64,000 nt of DNA from Paracoccus sp. SCSIO 75233 (GCF_027912675.1 NZ_CP115758.1:62001-126000); one strand, 5' to 3'; shown: positions 15,690-24,495, counted from the stretch's first letter. The notes: generated by a model from the letters alone, not told the origin. Numbers and translations: made by a program.

Positions 15690-17158
15690 CAGTTTCTCCA
15701 CCCGCCCATCTTGCGGTACATTTCCGGTATCTGCATTACGTCACTCACCAGGCGCTCGTCCGATAGGGCCGCCGCCGCTATCAGCAAGTCAGAGACATCT
15801 TCGCCCGGCGCGGTCAGCGTTTCGGATTGTTCAGCCAGGAAGCCAGTTGAAACGTCACCAGAGGCGAAATCCGGATGTGCAAGGATTGCATCCAGGTAAC
15901 CAGTGTTGGTCGTTACCCCGAGAATCACATAGCTTTGCACCGCGCTCCGGGCACGGGCGATGGCCTGCGCGCGATCCGGGCCATGTACGATCAGCTTGGA
16001 CAACATCGGGTCGAAGTCGGTTGTCACCTTGCCGCCATCCAGAATGCCGCTGTCCACGCGGATCCCCTCGCCCTGGGGTTCGTCCAGCAGCAGGATATCG
16101 CCGATCGCGGGCCGGAAATCGGCCGTCGCGTCCTCGGCGCAGATGCGCAGTTCGATCGAGTGTCCGGTTTGGGGAATATCCGCCTGCACGGCGCTCAGCC
16201 CGTCGCCCGCCGCGACACGCAGCTGCTCGGCAACCAGATCGAAGCCGGTCACCAGTTCGGTCACCGGATGTTCGACCTGAAGGCGGGTGTTCATTTCCAG
16301 GAAATAAAAGGCCCCGTCCTGCGCATAGATGAATTCAACGGTCCCTGCCCCGCGGTATTTGACGGCACGGGCAATTCCGGCAGCGGTCTCGCAGATCTCA
16401 TCCCGTTGCTCGGGGGTCAGCGCCGGTGACGGCGTTTCCTCGATAATCTTCTGGAACCGGCGCTGGATCGAACATTCACGTTCCCAGAAATGGACCACGT
16501 TGCCCTGTCCGTCGCCCATCACCTGCACCTCGATATGGCGCGGGCGTTCGATATAGCGTTCGACGAAAAGCCGCCCGTCGCCGAAATATCGTTCGCCTTC
16601 GCGGCGCGCGGTTTCGATTTCGGTTTCCAGCGTGCTGTCCTCGCGCACAACGCGCATGCCCTTGCCGCCACCGCCGGCCGAGGGTTTGATCAGCAGCGGA
16701 TAGCCCACGGCGCGGGCGCGTTCGACAAAGCTCGCCGGATCATCATCCTCGATCGCCGAGGGGGCGACGGGAAACCCGTGTTCCTCGACAAAGGCGCGGG
16801 CGCGGACCTTGTCCCCCATCAGGTCGATGACCTCGGACGTCGGGCCGACAAAGGTCACTCCGGCTTTTTCCAGCGCCGCGACAAAACCGGCATTCTCTGA
16901 CAGAAAGCCATAGCCGGGATGCACCGCATCCGCGCCGATCTTTGTTGCCGCCGCGACGATCTGCGGAATATCGAGATAGGCGGCCACGGGCGTCGGGCCG
17001 TCGATCATCACGACCTCATCTGCGATCAGATGCGCCGGCCCCTCTTGCTCGGCGACATGACGCAACACGGCCGTCGCAAGCCCGCGGGCCTTGGCGGTGC
17101 GCAACACGCGCGCCGCGATCTCGCCCCGATTGGCGACCAGGAGTTTCGAAATGGTCAT
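15689..17158 (-). CDS. Biotin carboxylase subunit, separate (module B, AtuF-like N-part)
   Basis: This 489-residue ATP-dependent biotin carboxylase has VANRGEIA at the N-terminus, HPGYGFLSEN (about residue 80), the ATP-grasp loop SAGGGGKGMRVV (about residue 160), ERECSIQRRFQKIIEE and EMNTRLQVEHPVTE. It ends after the BC C-terminal domain (FLAEQSETLTAPGEDVSD) with a short tail; the biotin carrier is encoded by the next gene. Length fits a stand-alone BC rather than a frameshifted fusion, and the coupled downstream start supports this. It follows the AtuA gene by 12 bp. Confidence 0.91.
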   Translation of the reverse strand: MTISKLLVANRGEIAARVLRTAKARGLATAVLRHVAEQEGPAHLIADEVVMIDGPTPVAAYLDIPQIVAAATKIGADAVHPGYGFLSENAGFVAALEKAGVTFVGPTSEVIDLMGDKVRARAFVEEHGFPVAPSAIEDDDPASFVERARAVGYPLLIKPSAGGGGKGMRVVREDSTLETEIETARREGERYFGDGRLFVERYIERPRHIEVQVMGDGQGNVVHFWERECSIQRRFQKIIEETPSPALTPEQRDEICETAAGIARAVKYRGAGTVEFIYAQDGAFYFLEMNTRLQVEHPVTELVTGFDLVAEQLRVAAGDGLSAVQADIPQTGHSIELRICAEDATADFRPAIGDILLLDEPQGEGIRVDSGILDGGKVTTDFDPMLSKLIVHGPDRAQAIARARSAVQSYVILGVTTNTGYLDAILAHPDFASGDVSTGFLAEQSETLTAPGEDVSDLLIAAAALSDERLVSDVMQIPEMYRKMGGWRN

Positions 17159-17170
17159 GGTGTCGTCCTC

Positions 17171-18970
17171 TTAGTTCCGGGCCGCGGCATTCAGTCCGTC
17201 ACGTGCAGCCAGATCGGCTGGCACGGGAATTTCGATATCAAGCAGCATCTGCGCGAACCCTTTGCCCTGCGGGTCTATGCGAACCGAGGCGATGCCGCCA
17301 CCGCCAAGCGATTCATGCAACAGGAAATTCAGCGAATGGCTTCCAGGCAAGTCGAACCGTTCTACCCTGCCGTCGCAGACATGGGCGAAATAGTCCTTCA
17401 CCACCTCTTCGCTGAGAGCCGAGCGGATATATGGCAGGTAGTCCGGCTTGCGCGCGAGGATGCCGATATTGGCGATGTCCCCCTTGTCGCCCGAGCGGCC
17501 CCAGGCCAGATCGACGAGGCGGACCTTGACAGCGTCCGGGCCGGGCTCGCGGCTATCTGCGGGCGGTGCGGCAGGTGGATCAAGGTGGACTGGCGTAGTG
17601 GCCACGCTCACGGGCACATCCTTGCCGTCGACCTCGACCGCGACGGGGGTCTCGGCCTTGCTCTGAAGGAAGGAGAACAGGCGGACCACCGGTTGCACCT
17701 TGGGCCGTCCGGCGAAGAACCCGGTCAGACCCTGCGCGGTCGAAATCGCCATCGGTGCTATTTCGCCGGCAAAGATGTTCAGCGCGGCGCGATCGTCATG
17801 GACCGCGCCGATCTTGAGCACCACCTCGCGGGTTCGGGCGCGCGCATTTGCGCCATAGGCCGCCTCGGCCCCCAGCACCTCGACGCTGACCTGCCGAAAA
17901 TCGCCCATGTTGCGGTCGCGGAAAATCCGGCGACAGCGGGTCAGGATCGCCTCGGCCACACGTTCGGCCTTGGCGGGTGCATCAATCGCGGCCAGTGTCA
18001 GGGTAGAGACCGCGCGCCAGCCATCGGCATGGGTCGCCGACACCTTGTAGCTGTCGGTGCGCCCAAGCCCCCTGCCGCCCTTGACCAGCACCTGATCGGG
18101 TCCGACCTGCTCCAGGGTGACCCCGGACCAGTCGCAGATCACGTCGGGCAACAGGTAGGCGCGCGGATCCCCGATTTCATAGAGCATCTGCTCTCCGACT
18201 GACCCGGGCACGACCAGCCCGCCGGTGTCAGGCGTCTTGGTCATGATGAAACTGCCGTCTTCGGACGCCTCGACGATGGGCATGCCCATATTGTCCCAAC
18301 CCGGCACGTCCTGCCAGTCGGTGAAGTTGCCGCCGGTTCCCTGGGGGCCGCATTCGATCAGGTGGCCGGCCAGCGATCCCTGGCTGAGCTTGTCCCAGTC
18401 ATCGTCGCCCCAGCCGTATTCATGCATCAGGGGACCAAGCGCGACCGCGCTGTCGGCGCAGCGTCCGGTGATCACGATGTCGGCCCCGGCATCCAGCGCG
18501 GCAGCGATGGGGCGGGCACCCAGATAGGCATTCATGCTCCAGATATCATCTGGAAATGCGACACCCGAGAACATTTCCGTCTGACCGTTTTTGCGAATTT
18601 CATCGGCCCTGGGCAACAGGTCATCGCCTAGCACGACTCCGATGGACAGATCGATCCCGGCCTGGGCGGCGGCTTTGGCAAGCGCATCGCTGCAGCCACG
18701 CGGGTTCACGCCCCCTGCATTGGCAACGACCTTGATCCCTTTTGCCTTGATATCCGGCAACCAGGGTGCCAGCGCCTTGACGAAGTCCGGCGCATAGCCC
18801 GTCTCGGGCGCTTTGGCGCGGGCCCGCGCCATCAGCGACATTGTCACCTCTGCCAGATAGTCAAACACCAGATAGTCGATCTCGCCCTTTGAGACCAGTT
18901 GACCGATCGCTTCCGGCGTATCGCCCCAGAAGCCCGACGCGCATCCGATGCGCAGCTTGCGTTCCGACAT
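17171..18970 (-). CDS. atuA: AtuA-like acyclic terpene utilisation family protein (DUF1446)
   Basis: This 599-residue protein matches the AtuA/DUF1446 family throughout. The N-terminal catalytic-looking domain has RIGCASGFWGDTPEA, DYLAEVTMSLMARA, VANAGGVNPRGC and ADIVITGRCADSAVALGPL. The C-terminal AtuA-like domain (from about residue 490) has VRLVDLAWGRSGDKGDIANI, DLPGSHSLNFLL and ESLGGGGIASVRID. In Pseudomonas, atuA heads the citronellol/geranylate cluster; its biochemical role is not settled to my knowledge. Placement directly between a crotonase and the carboxylase genes suggests it acts on the carboxylated/hydrated intermediate or in acetate release. That role is inference. Confidence 0.88.
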   Translation of the reverse strand: MSERKLRIGCASGFWGDTPEAIGQLVSKGEIDYLVFDYLAEVTMSLMARARAKAPETGYAPDFVKALAPWLPDIKAKGIKVVANAGGVNPRGCSDALAKAAAQAGIDLSIGVVLGDDLLPRADEIRKNGQTEMFSGVAFPDDIWSMNAYLGARPIAAALDAGADIVITGRCADSAVALGPLMHEYGWGDDDWDKLSQGSLAGHLIECGPQGTGGNFTDWQDVPGWDNMGMPIVEASEDGSFIMTKTPDTGGLVVPGSVGEQMLYEIGDPRAYLLPDVICDWSGVTLEQVGPDQVLVKGGRGLGRTDSYKVSATHADGWRAVSTLTLAAIDAPAKAERVAEAILTRCRRIFRDRNMGDFRQVSVEVLGAEAAYGANARARTREVVLKIGAVHDDRAALNIFAGEIAPMAISTAQGLTGFFAGRPKVQPVVRLFSFLQSKAETPVAVEVDGKDVPVSVATTPVHLDPPAAPPADSREPGPDAVKVRLVDLAWGRSGDKGDIANIGILARKPDYLPYIRSALSEEVVKDYFAHVCDGRVERFDLPGSHSLNFLLHESLGGGGIASVRIDPQGKGFAQMLLDIEIPVPADLAARDGLNAAARN

Positions 18971-18991
18971 ATTCCTCTCCTCCCCGTTTGA

Positions 18992-19777
18992 TCAGCGGCC
19001 CGTCCATTCAGGTTTGCGCTTCGAGATGAAGGCATCAAAGCCTTCGCGCGCGTCTTCGGTCTGCGCCACACGCGGTAAAAGTGTTTCTGCAAACCGCATC
19101 TGCTGCGGATAGGTCATATCCTCCATCGCGTGACAGGCGTATTTTCCCAGCCGGATCGCGCTCGGCGACTGCGCGGCGATCTGGGCAACCAGTTCTGCAA
19201 CCTTGTCGTCCAGCCCCGCGGCATCGGTCACATAGTTGACCAGATTGAACTGCAGGGCTTCCTCGGCCGTCAGAGGAACGCCGGTGATGAACATCTCCAT
19301 CAGCCTCCGCCGGGGCAGCACGCGCATCATGGGTGGCACGATCGTCATGGGAAACAGACCCACCTTCACTTCCGGCGTTCCGACGCGGGCATGATCCGCC
19401 ATCACAGCCAGATCGCAGGCACAGATGATGCCCGCTCCCGCCCCCATCGCGACGCCATTGATGCGCGCGATCGTTGGCTTTCGGCACGCCTGTATCGTCT
19501 CGAACAACCTTCCGGCAAAATGATCCGGGTCCGCCGGATCCTGAACAAACGGGCCGCCATCCGCCCCCGCCTTGATGTCGCCCCCGGCACAGAAGGCGCG
19601 CTCGCCCTCGCCGGTCAGAACGATCACGCGGCAATCGCTGTCCCTCTCGGCAGCACATATGGCGGCCATGATCCCGTCTGCGACCTCACGGTTGAGGGCA
19701 TTTCGATTATCAGGACGTCGAATCGTGATACGCACTTCTTTGCCGAGCACCTGCGATTGAACAACGCTCTCAGTCAT
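18992..19777 (-). CDS. Crotonase-family hydratase (module B, AtuE-like candidate)
   Basis: This 261-residue enoyl-CoA hydratase/isomerase-family protein has the oxyanion-hole motif FCAGGDIKAG, MGAGAGIICACD and VGTPEVKVGLFPM. As in methylglutaconyl-type hydratases, only the second catalytic Glu (in TPEV) is kept; the first is replaced by Gly. It is first in the operon with AtuA and the carboxylase, so hydration of a 3-alkylglutaconyl-CoA is the likely job. ATG 19777 begins at the conserved N-terminus; an ATG 21 bp upstream (19798) is possible. The region upstream is shared with a divergent dehydrogenase gene and contains operator site 4. Confidence 0.83.
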   Translation of the reverse strand: MTESVVQSQVLGKEVRITIRRPDNRNALNREVADGIMAAICAAERDSDCRVIVLTGEGERAFCAGGDIKAGADGGPFVQDPADPDHFAGRLFETIQACRKPTIARINGVAMGAGAGIICACDLAVMADHARVGTPEVKVGLFPMTIVPPMMRVLPRRRLMEMFITGVPLTAEEALQFNLVNYVTDAAGLDDKVAELVAQIAAQSPSAIRLGKYACHAMEDMTYPQQMRFAETLLPRVAQTEDAREGFDAFISKRKPEWTGR

Positions 19778-19854
19778 TTCCGAAGTTCCCCCCTGCATTC
19801 AGGACGCCGCGCTTTCTTACGTCAGGTCGTCAAAAGCTTGGCTTGATCTATTTT

Positions 19855-19868
19855 CTAACATGTGTTTG
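19855..19868. promoter_or_regulatory. CTAAC-N4-GTTAG operator, site 4 (module B divergent promoter)
   Basis: The sequence is CTAACATGTGTTTG, with one mismatch in the right arm, flanked by TTTT and ATTTT. It lies 78 bp from the crotonase start (minus) and 43 bp from the dehydrogenase start (plus), so a single site could control both units. Confidence 0.65.
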
Positions 19869-19910
19869 ATTTTGGTCAACAACGCAAACAACATTTTTCG
19901 GGAGGACGAT

Positions 19911-21125
19911 ATGACCGCTCAAAGTGAGGCCATCTCGGCTGATCTGGAAGCCATCAGGGCGAACTATTCTTTGACTGATGAGCAACGCCAGATCGTCGAT
20001 CACGTGGATCGGGTATCGCGCGAGGTGCTGCACCCGCTGCAGGCGCGCATGGATGACGAGGAATGGTGGCCCGATGATCTGTTCAAGCAGATGGGCGAGC
20101 TGGGCCTGCTGGGGATTACCGCGCCGGAGGAGCTGGGCGGATCGGGGCAGAACGAGTTCACCCAGGCGCTGGTGTCCGAGGTGATTTCGAAGTGGAATCC
20201 GGCTGTGGGCCTCTCGCACGGGGCGCATGACAACCTGTGCCTGAATAACCTGCTGCGCAATGGCTCCGAAGAGCAGGTGAAGAAATACGTGCCGGGCCTT
20301 TGCTCGGGCGAGCTCGTCGGTGCTTTGGGCCTGACCGAACCGGGTGCGGGATCCGATGCGCTCGGATCCATGGCCACCACTGCCCGCCGCGACGGTGATG
20401 ATTATGTCATCAACGGCTCGAAGATTTACATCACCAACGGCCCCATTGCCGATGTGATCCTGCTTTATGCCAAAACCGACAAGTCGAAGGGCGCCAAGGG
20501 CATTTCTGCTTTCATCATCGAGACGGACAATCCCGGTTTCAAGGTGGCGCAAAAGCTTGACAAAATGGGCTTTCGCGGCTCGCCAACCGGAGAACTGGTG
20601 TTTGAGGATTGCCGCGTACCCGCATCCGCCATGGTTGGACCGGAAAACACCGGCGTTTCGGTGGTAATGAGCGGGTTGGATCTGGAGCGTGCTATGGTTG
20701 CCTCAGTCTGCGTTGGCATGGCCGAACGCGCCCTGGAACTGGGGCTGGAATACGCCAAGATTCGCGAACAGTTCGGCAAGCCGATTGCAAGTTTCCAGAT
20801 GATGCAGTCGAAACTGGCCGAGATCTACACCGAGGTCGAAACCGCGCGCGCCTTCGGTTATCGCGCGCTGGCCGCCTGTACCGGGTTGCCGAAAGGGGCC
20901 GGGGGCCGCGGCGAAATCCACAAACTGACGGCGGCGGCCTGTCTTTACGCCGGCGAGGCATTCAACAAGGCGGTGACCGAAGCCTGCCATATTCATGGTG
21001 GCTCTGGCTACATGCAGGACACCGAGATCAACCGGCTGTTCCGCGCCAACAAGCTGCTGGAAATCGGCGCGGGTACAAGCGAAGTCCGCAAGATCATCAT
21101 TGCCGAAGAACTTTTGCGCGCCTGA
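19911..21125 (+). CDS. Acyl-CoA dehydrogenase, isovaleryl-type (tandem copy 1)
   Basis: This 404-residue ACAD has LTEPGAGSDALGSM and YVINGSKIYITNGP for flavin binding. A Glu precedes Arg in MSGLDLERAMV, and the terminal motif is EIGAGTSEVRK, the same arrangement as isovaleryl-CoA dehydrogenase. ATG 19911 follows a GGGAGGACGAT ribosome-binding sequence. The N-terminus is slightly longer than usual (about 20 extra residues before the conserved helix). The next gene encodes a closely similar ACAD 13 bp downstream. A branched or isoprenoid acyl-CoA such as citronellyl-CoA is a reasonable guess from the AtuA context. Confidence 0.92.
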   Translation: MTAQSEAISADLEAIRANYSLTDEQRQIVDHVDRVSREVLHPLQARMDDEEWWPDDLFKQMGELGLLGITAPEELGGSGQNEFTQALVSEVISKWNPAVGLSHGAHDNLCLNNLLRNGSEEQVKKYVPGLCSGELVGALGLTEPGAGSDALGSMATTARRDGDDYVINGSKIYITNGPIADVILLYAKTDKSKGAKGISAFIIETDNPGFKVAQKLDKMGFRGSPTGELVFEDCRVPASAMVGPENTGVSVVMSGLDLERAMVASVCVGMAERALELGLEYAKIREQFGKPIASFQMMQSKLAEIYTEVETARAFGYRALAACTGLPKGAGGRGEIHKLTAAACLYAGEAFNKAVTEACHIHGGSGYMQDTEINRLFRANKLLEIGAGTSEVRKIIIAEELLRA

Positions 21126-21138
21126 GGGGGACGAGACA

Positions 21139-22338
21139 ATGAACAAGCAACTGCGCAACGACACCGCTCTGCCAACACATTTCATGACGGACGAACAGCA
21201 GGCCCTGGCCGATCAGGCCGGCAAGTTCTTCATGTCCGAATTCCACCATCTGAACGCGGAAATGGACGATACTGATGACCTGCCGCCTTCGGTTTTCCCC
21301 AAGCTGGGCGAGATGGGATATCTCGGCCTGAACGTGCCGCCGGAATTCGGCGGGGCCGGGCTCGACTTTACCTCGGCCTGTATCATCACCGAGGAAATGT
21401 CTAGGGCCTCGGCGGCCATCGGACTGACCCATGTGGCCCATGACAATTTGTGCGTCAACAACATCTATCGCAACGCCAATGACGAGTTGCGCCGAAAATA
21501 CCTGCCGGGCCTGTGCAACGGCACGCTGGTGGGTGCTCTGGGCCTGACCGAACCCGGCGCGGGGTCCGATGCGCTTGGCTCGATGCGGACCACGGCCAAA
21601 AAGGATGGCGACGACTACATCCTGAACGGCGCCAAGATCTACATCACCAATGGGCCGATTGCCGATCTGGTGCTGGTCTATGCCAAGACATCGCCCGAAA
21701 AAGGGGCCAAGGGCATTTCCGCCTTTATCGTGGAAACCGACACGCCCGGTTTCAAGGTGGCGCAGAAGCTCAACAAGATGGGATTCCGCGGCTCGCCGAC
21801 GGGCGAACTGGTATTCGAAGATTGCCGTGTTCCGGCCAGAAACATGGTCGGCAAGCTGGATGGCGGGGTTGCCGTTACCATGTCCGGACTTGATCTGGAA
21901 CGTGCCATCGTCTGTTTCAACGCTCTGGGCATTGCGCAGCGGGCGCTGGATATTTCCATCGATTACGCCAAGACACGCCAGCAATTCGGCAAACCGATCG
22001 CCAGTTTCCAGATGGTTCAGGCGATGCTGGCCGACATGTATACGCAGATCGAGGCCGCGCGCAGCCTGTCCTTGCGCACCGCTGCCATGTGTGAAGGCCT
22101 CGAAGAGGGCGAAGGCGGGCGCGGCGAAATCCACAAGCTCACCGCTGCGGCGATCTACAAGGCCGCTGAGGCGACATCCTTCGTGCTGGACAAAGCTGTC
22201 CAGATTCACGGCGGCTCAGGCTACATGCGTGATACCGAAGTGAACCGGCTGTACCGGACCGGTCGCGTGCTTGAGGTCGGCGCGGGCACCCAGGAGGTTC
22301 GCAAACTCATCATCTCCGGCGAATTGCTGAAGAACTAA
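21139..22338 (+). CDS. Acyl-CoA dehydrogenase, isovaleryl-type (tandem copy 2)
   Basis: This 399-residue ACAD is a paralogue of the preceding gene product: both share LTEPGAGSDALGSM, KMGFRGSPTGELVFEDCRVP and MSGLDLERA. The catalytic Glu is again in LDLERAIV and the terminal motif is EVGAGTQEVRK. ATG 21139 is preferred because it lies after the upstream stop with GAGGGGGACGAG before it; the frame is open further upstream inside the previous gene. The pair may be duplicated enzymes for successive steps or form a heteromeric ACAD, as steroid side-chain enzymes do. Both copies retain the catalytic Glu, so each could be independently active. Confidence 0.92.
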   Translation: MNKQLRNDTALPTHFMTDEQQALADQAGKFFMSEFHHLNAEMDDTDDLPPSVFPKLGEMGYLGLNVPPEFGGAGLDFTSACIITEEMSRASAAIGLTHVAHDNLCVNNIYRNANDELRRKYLPGLCNGTLVGALGLTEPGAGSDALGSMRTTAKKDGDDYILNGAKIYITNGPIADLVLVYAKTSPEKGAKGISAFIVETDTPGFKVAQKLNKMGFRGSPTGELVFEDCRVPARNMVGKLDGGVAVTMSGLDLERAIVCFNALGIAQRALDISIDYAKTRQQFGKPIASFQMVQAMLADMYTQIEAARSLSLRTAAMCEGLEEGEGGRGEIHKLTAAAIYKAAEATSFVLDKAVQIHGGSGYMRDTEVNRLYRTGRVLEVGAGTQEVRKLIISGELLKN

Positions 22339-22349
22339 GGGGGCGGAAC

Positions 22350-23204
22350 ATGAGCGAAGCGAAATCAAGGCGTTACGCGTCGGATCTCATGGCGGGCCAG
22401 GTTGCCCTGGTCACGGGGTCTGGATCTGGAATGGGCCGGGCGACGGCGATCGAAATGGCCGCTTGCGGAGCCAGGCTTGCGCTGTTCGCGCGCCGGGAAG
22501 AGCCGCTGGAAGAGACCGCCGAAATGATCCGCGCGGCGGGGGGCGAGGCCTTCGTCGTGCCCGGAGACACCCGCGACGAAGACAGTATTGAAACTGCGAT
22601 GGGGCGGATCAAGGACCACTATGGGCAGTTGGATGTCTTGGTGAACAATGCCGGCGGCCAGTATATCGCGGCCGCCCGCGATATCACCAACAAGGGCTTC
22701 GAAGCCGTGATCCGCAACAACCTGATCGGATCTTGGCAGATGACCCGGGCAGCGGCGGATCACTTCATGTACGACAATGGTGGATCGGTTGTGTTTGTCA
22801 CCGCCATCTCTGCGCGCACCGCGCTTACCGGCTTTACACACACCGTCGCCGCCCGCGCCGGTGTGACGGGCATGATGAAAACGCTGGCCGCCGAATGGGG
22901 CGAGTACGGCATCCGGCTGAACTGTGTCGCGCCGGGCACGATCAAGACCGATGCGCTTGGCCGCTATCCGATTCCGCCGGAACAGTGGAAAAAGCTGAAC
23001 CGCTCGGTGCTAAACCGGATGGGGGCGGCCGAGGACATCGCAGGCACGATCATTTTCCTGGCCTCGAAACTTGGCGGTTTCATCACCGGAGAAGACATTT
23101 ATGTAGACGGCGGTGAGACCTTGCATATGGGTCATGACGCGCGGGACATGATCAACCCCGCGATGTTCGAAAAACGCGAACGGGGAGATGGCAAGAATGA
23201 ATAA
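22350..23204 (+). CDS. SDR-family protein, 2,4-dienoyl-CoA reductase-like, lacking the usual Tyr/Lys
   Basis: This 284-residue SDR has the cofactor loop TGSGSGMGRA (about residues 23-32), NNAGGQY and a C-terminal DGGETLHMGHDARD tail like peroxisomal-type 2,4-dienoyl-CoA reductases. Where classical SDRs have YxxxK it reads TVAARAGV: tyrosine is replaced by Thr and lysine by Arg. 2,4-Dienoyl-CoA reductases also depart from the classical Tyr but normally keep the Lys. It lies 11 bp after an ACAD gene and overlaps the next crotonase gene, so a beta-oxidation accessory role for unsaturated intermediates is likely. It may alternatively be a non-reductase SDR. Confidence 0.8.
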   Translation: MSEAKSRRYASDLMAGQVALVTGSGSGMGRATAIEMAACGARLALFARREEPLEETAEMIRAAGGEAFVVPGDTRDEDSIETAMGRIKDHYGQLDVLVNNAGGQYIAAARDITNKGFEAVIRNNLIGSWQMTRAAADHFMYDNGGSVVFVTAISARTALTGFTHTVAARAGVTGMMKTLAAEWGEYGIRLNCVAPGTIKTDALGRYPIPPEQWKKLNRSVLNRMGAAEDIAGTIIFLASKLGGFITGEDIYVDGGETLHMGHDARDMINPAMFEKRERGDGKNE

Positions 23205-24000
23205 ACAGCCCGTCCTTCTGGAGATTTCCGACAGGATCGCCACGGTTACGCTGAACGATCCCGAGCGGCGCAACCCGGTCACCGGAAACGACATGATCGC
23301 TGCCCTTCTGAAGACCTTCGCCAAGGTGCAGGCCGATCCTCAGGTCAGCGTGATGATCCTGACCGGCGCCGACCCGGCCTTTTGTGCCGGCGGCGACATC
23401 AAGGAAATGAACGATCCCGACAGCGTGTTCCGCAAGGAGCCGCTGGCGGCGGCGCAGAGCTATGTTGATGGGGTGCAGCGGCTGCCGCTTGCGCTCTACA
23501 ACATGGATATTCCGACCATCGCCGCAGTCAACGGCCCGGCGGTGGGCGCGGGGTGCGACCTGACCATGATGTGCGACATGCGCATCGCGTCGGAAAAAGC
23601 AAGGTTCGGCGAGGTGTTTCTGAATCTCGGAATCATTCCGGGCGATGCGGGCAGCTGGTTCCTGTTGCGTCGTCTGGGCCACCAGAAGGCCGCCGATCTG
23701 ACCTTCTCAGGGCGCATGGTCGAGGCCAAGGAAGCGCTGGAGCTTGGTATGGTGCTTGAACTTGTGCCTCATGAAAAATTGATGGAACGTGCCCGCGAAC
23801 GGGCCGCTGTCATCGCCGCGAAACCGCCGCGTGCGGTGCGGGTCGCCAAGCGTCTGATGCGCAATGCCGAACGGATGGACCTGCCGGATTTCCTGAATTC
23901 CGCGGCGGCCTATCAGGCGCTCATGCATCAGACCGAAGACCACCACGAGGCGGTTGCTGCGTTCGTCGAAAAACGAAAACCCAATTTCACGGGGCGTTAA
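23197..24000 (+). CDS. Crotonase-family protein with atypical active site
   Basis: This 267-residue crotonase-fold protein has the oxyanion motif FCAGGDIKEM, but both canonical hydratase glutamates are absent. The first position is Asp (GAGCDLTMMCD) and the second region reads FGEVFLNLGIIPGDAG. Asp residues at such places occur in dienoyl-CoA isomerases and other crotonase enzymes, so simple enoyl hydration is doubtful. ATG 23197 lies inside the end of the SDR gene (ATGAATAA overlap) with GGGAG about 10 nt upstream; an ATG at 23188 is also in frame. Isomerase, hydrolase or retro-Claisen activity are possible. Confidence 0.85.
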   Translation: MNKQPVLLEISDRIATVTLNDPERRNPVTGNDMIAALLKTFAKVQADPQVSVMILTGADPAFCAGGDIKEMNDPDSVFRKEPLAAAQSYVDGVQRLPLALYNMDIPTIAAVNGPAVGAGCDLTMMCDMRIASEKARFGEVFLNLGIIPGDAGSWFLLRRLGHQKAADLTFSGRMVEAKEALELGMVLELVPHEKLMERARERAAVIAAKPPRAVRVAKRLMRNAERMDLPDFLNSAAAYQALMHQTEDHHEAVAAFVEKRKPNFTGR

Positions 24001-24012
24001 AGGAAAGATCGC

Positions 24013-24495
24013 ATGTCAGACATCACCCAAAAGAAGATGGAGCAAATCGCGCAGATGTGGAATGCGCGCGGCAAGGGTCTGATAACGCATATGGCGCTTG
24101 AGATCGAAGAGGTCTCGACGGAAGGTGTTCGGGTTCGGATGCCGTTCAATCCGGACTTTTGCGTCGATGCGGAACAATCGCTGCTCCACGGTGGTATCCT
24201 GACGGCACTTCTGGACAGTGTCTTTGGACTGGCGAACTTTGTTGCCATCGAAGGCGTCAGTACCATGGCCACTCTTGACCTCAGAGTTGATTACCTGCGC
24301 CCGGCCCGTTCACGCGCGGATGTCATCGTTCAAGCGCATTGTTTTCGCAAGACCCGCCACATCGCCTTCAATTCCGGCAGCGTCTGGTTCGCGGGCCATG
24401 AGGATGCTGAAATAGCCAGGGGAACCGCCTCGTTTGCATTGACGCGCGGCGAAACCAGCCTGTTTGACGCAATGACAAAAGGAAAAACCTCGTGA
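24013..24495 (+). CDS. PaaI-type hotdog thioesterase 1
   Basis: This 160-residue single-hotdog protein contains HGGILTALLDSVFGLANF, the helix with the HGG motif of PaaI-type acyl-CoA thioesterases, followed by TLDLRVDYLRPARS. It probably hydrolyses CoA thioesters to relieve CoA trapping or release products. It starts 12 bp after the crotonase stop, and its TGA overlaps the ATG of the next thioesterase (TGATG), so the two are co-translated, possibly as a heteromer. Confidence 0.86.
   Translation: MSDITQKKMEQIAQMWNARGKGLITHMALEIEEVSTEGVRVRMPFNPDFCVDAEQSLLHGGILTALLDSVFGLANFVAIEGVSTMATLDLRVDYLRPARSRADVIVQAHCFRKTRHIAFNSGSVWFAGHEDAEIARGTASFALTRGETSLFDAMTKGKTS

Noticed and set aside
19911..22338. 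Interpreting the two tandem ACADs as one interrupted gene
   Set aside because: Each encodes a full-length ACAD with its own start, flavin loop, catalytic Glu and C-terminal motif, separated by a stop and a ribosome-binding site.
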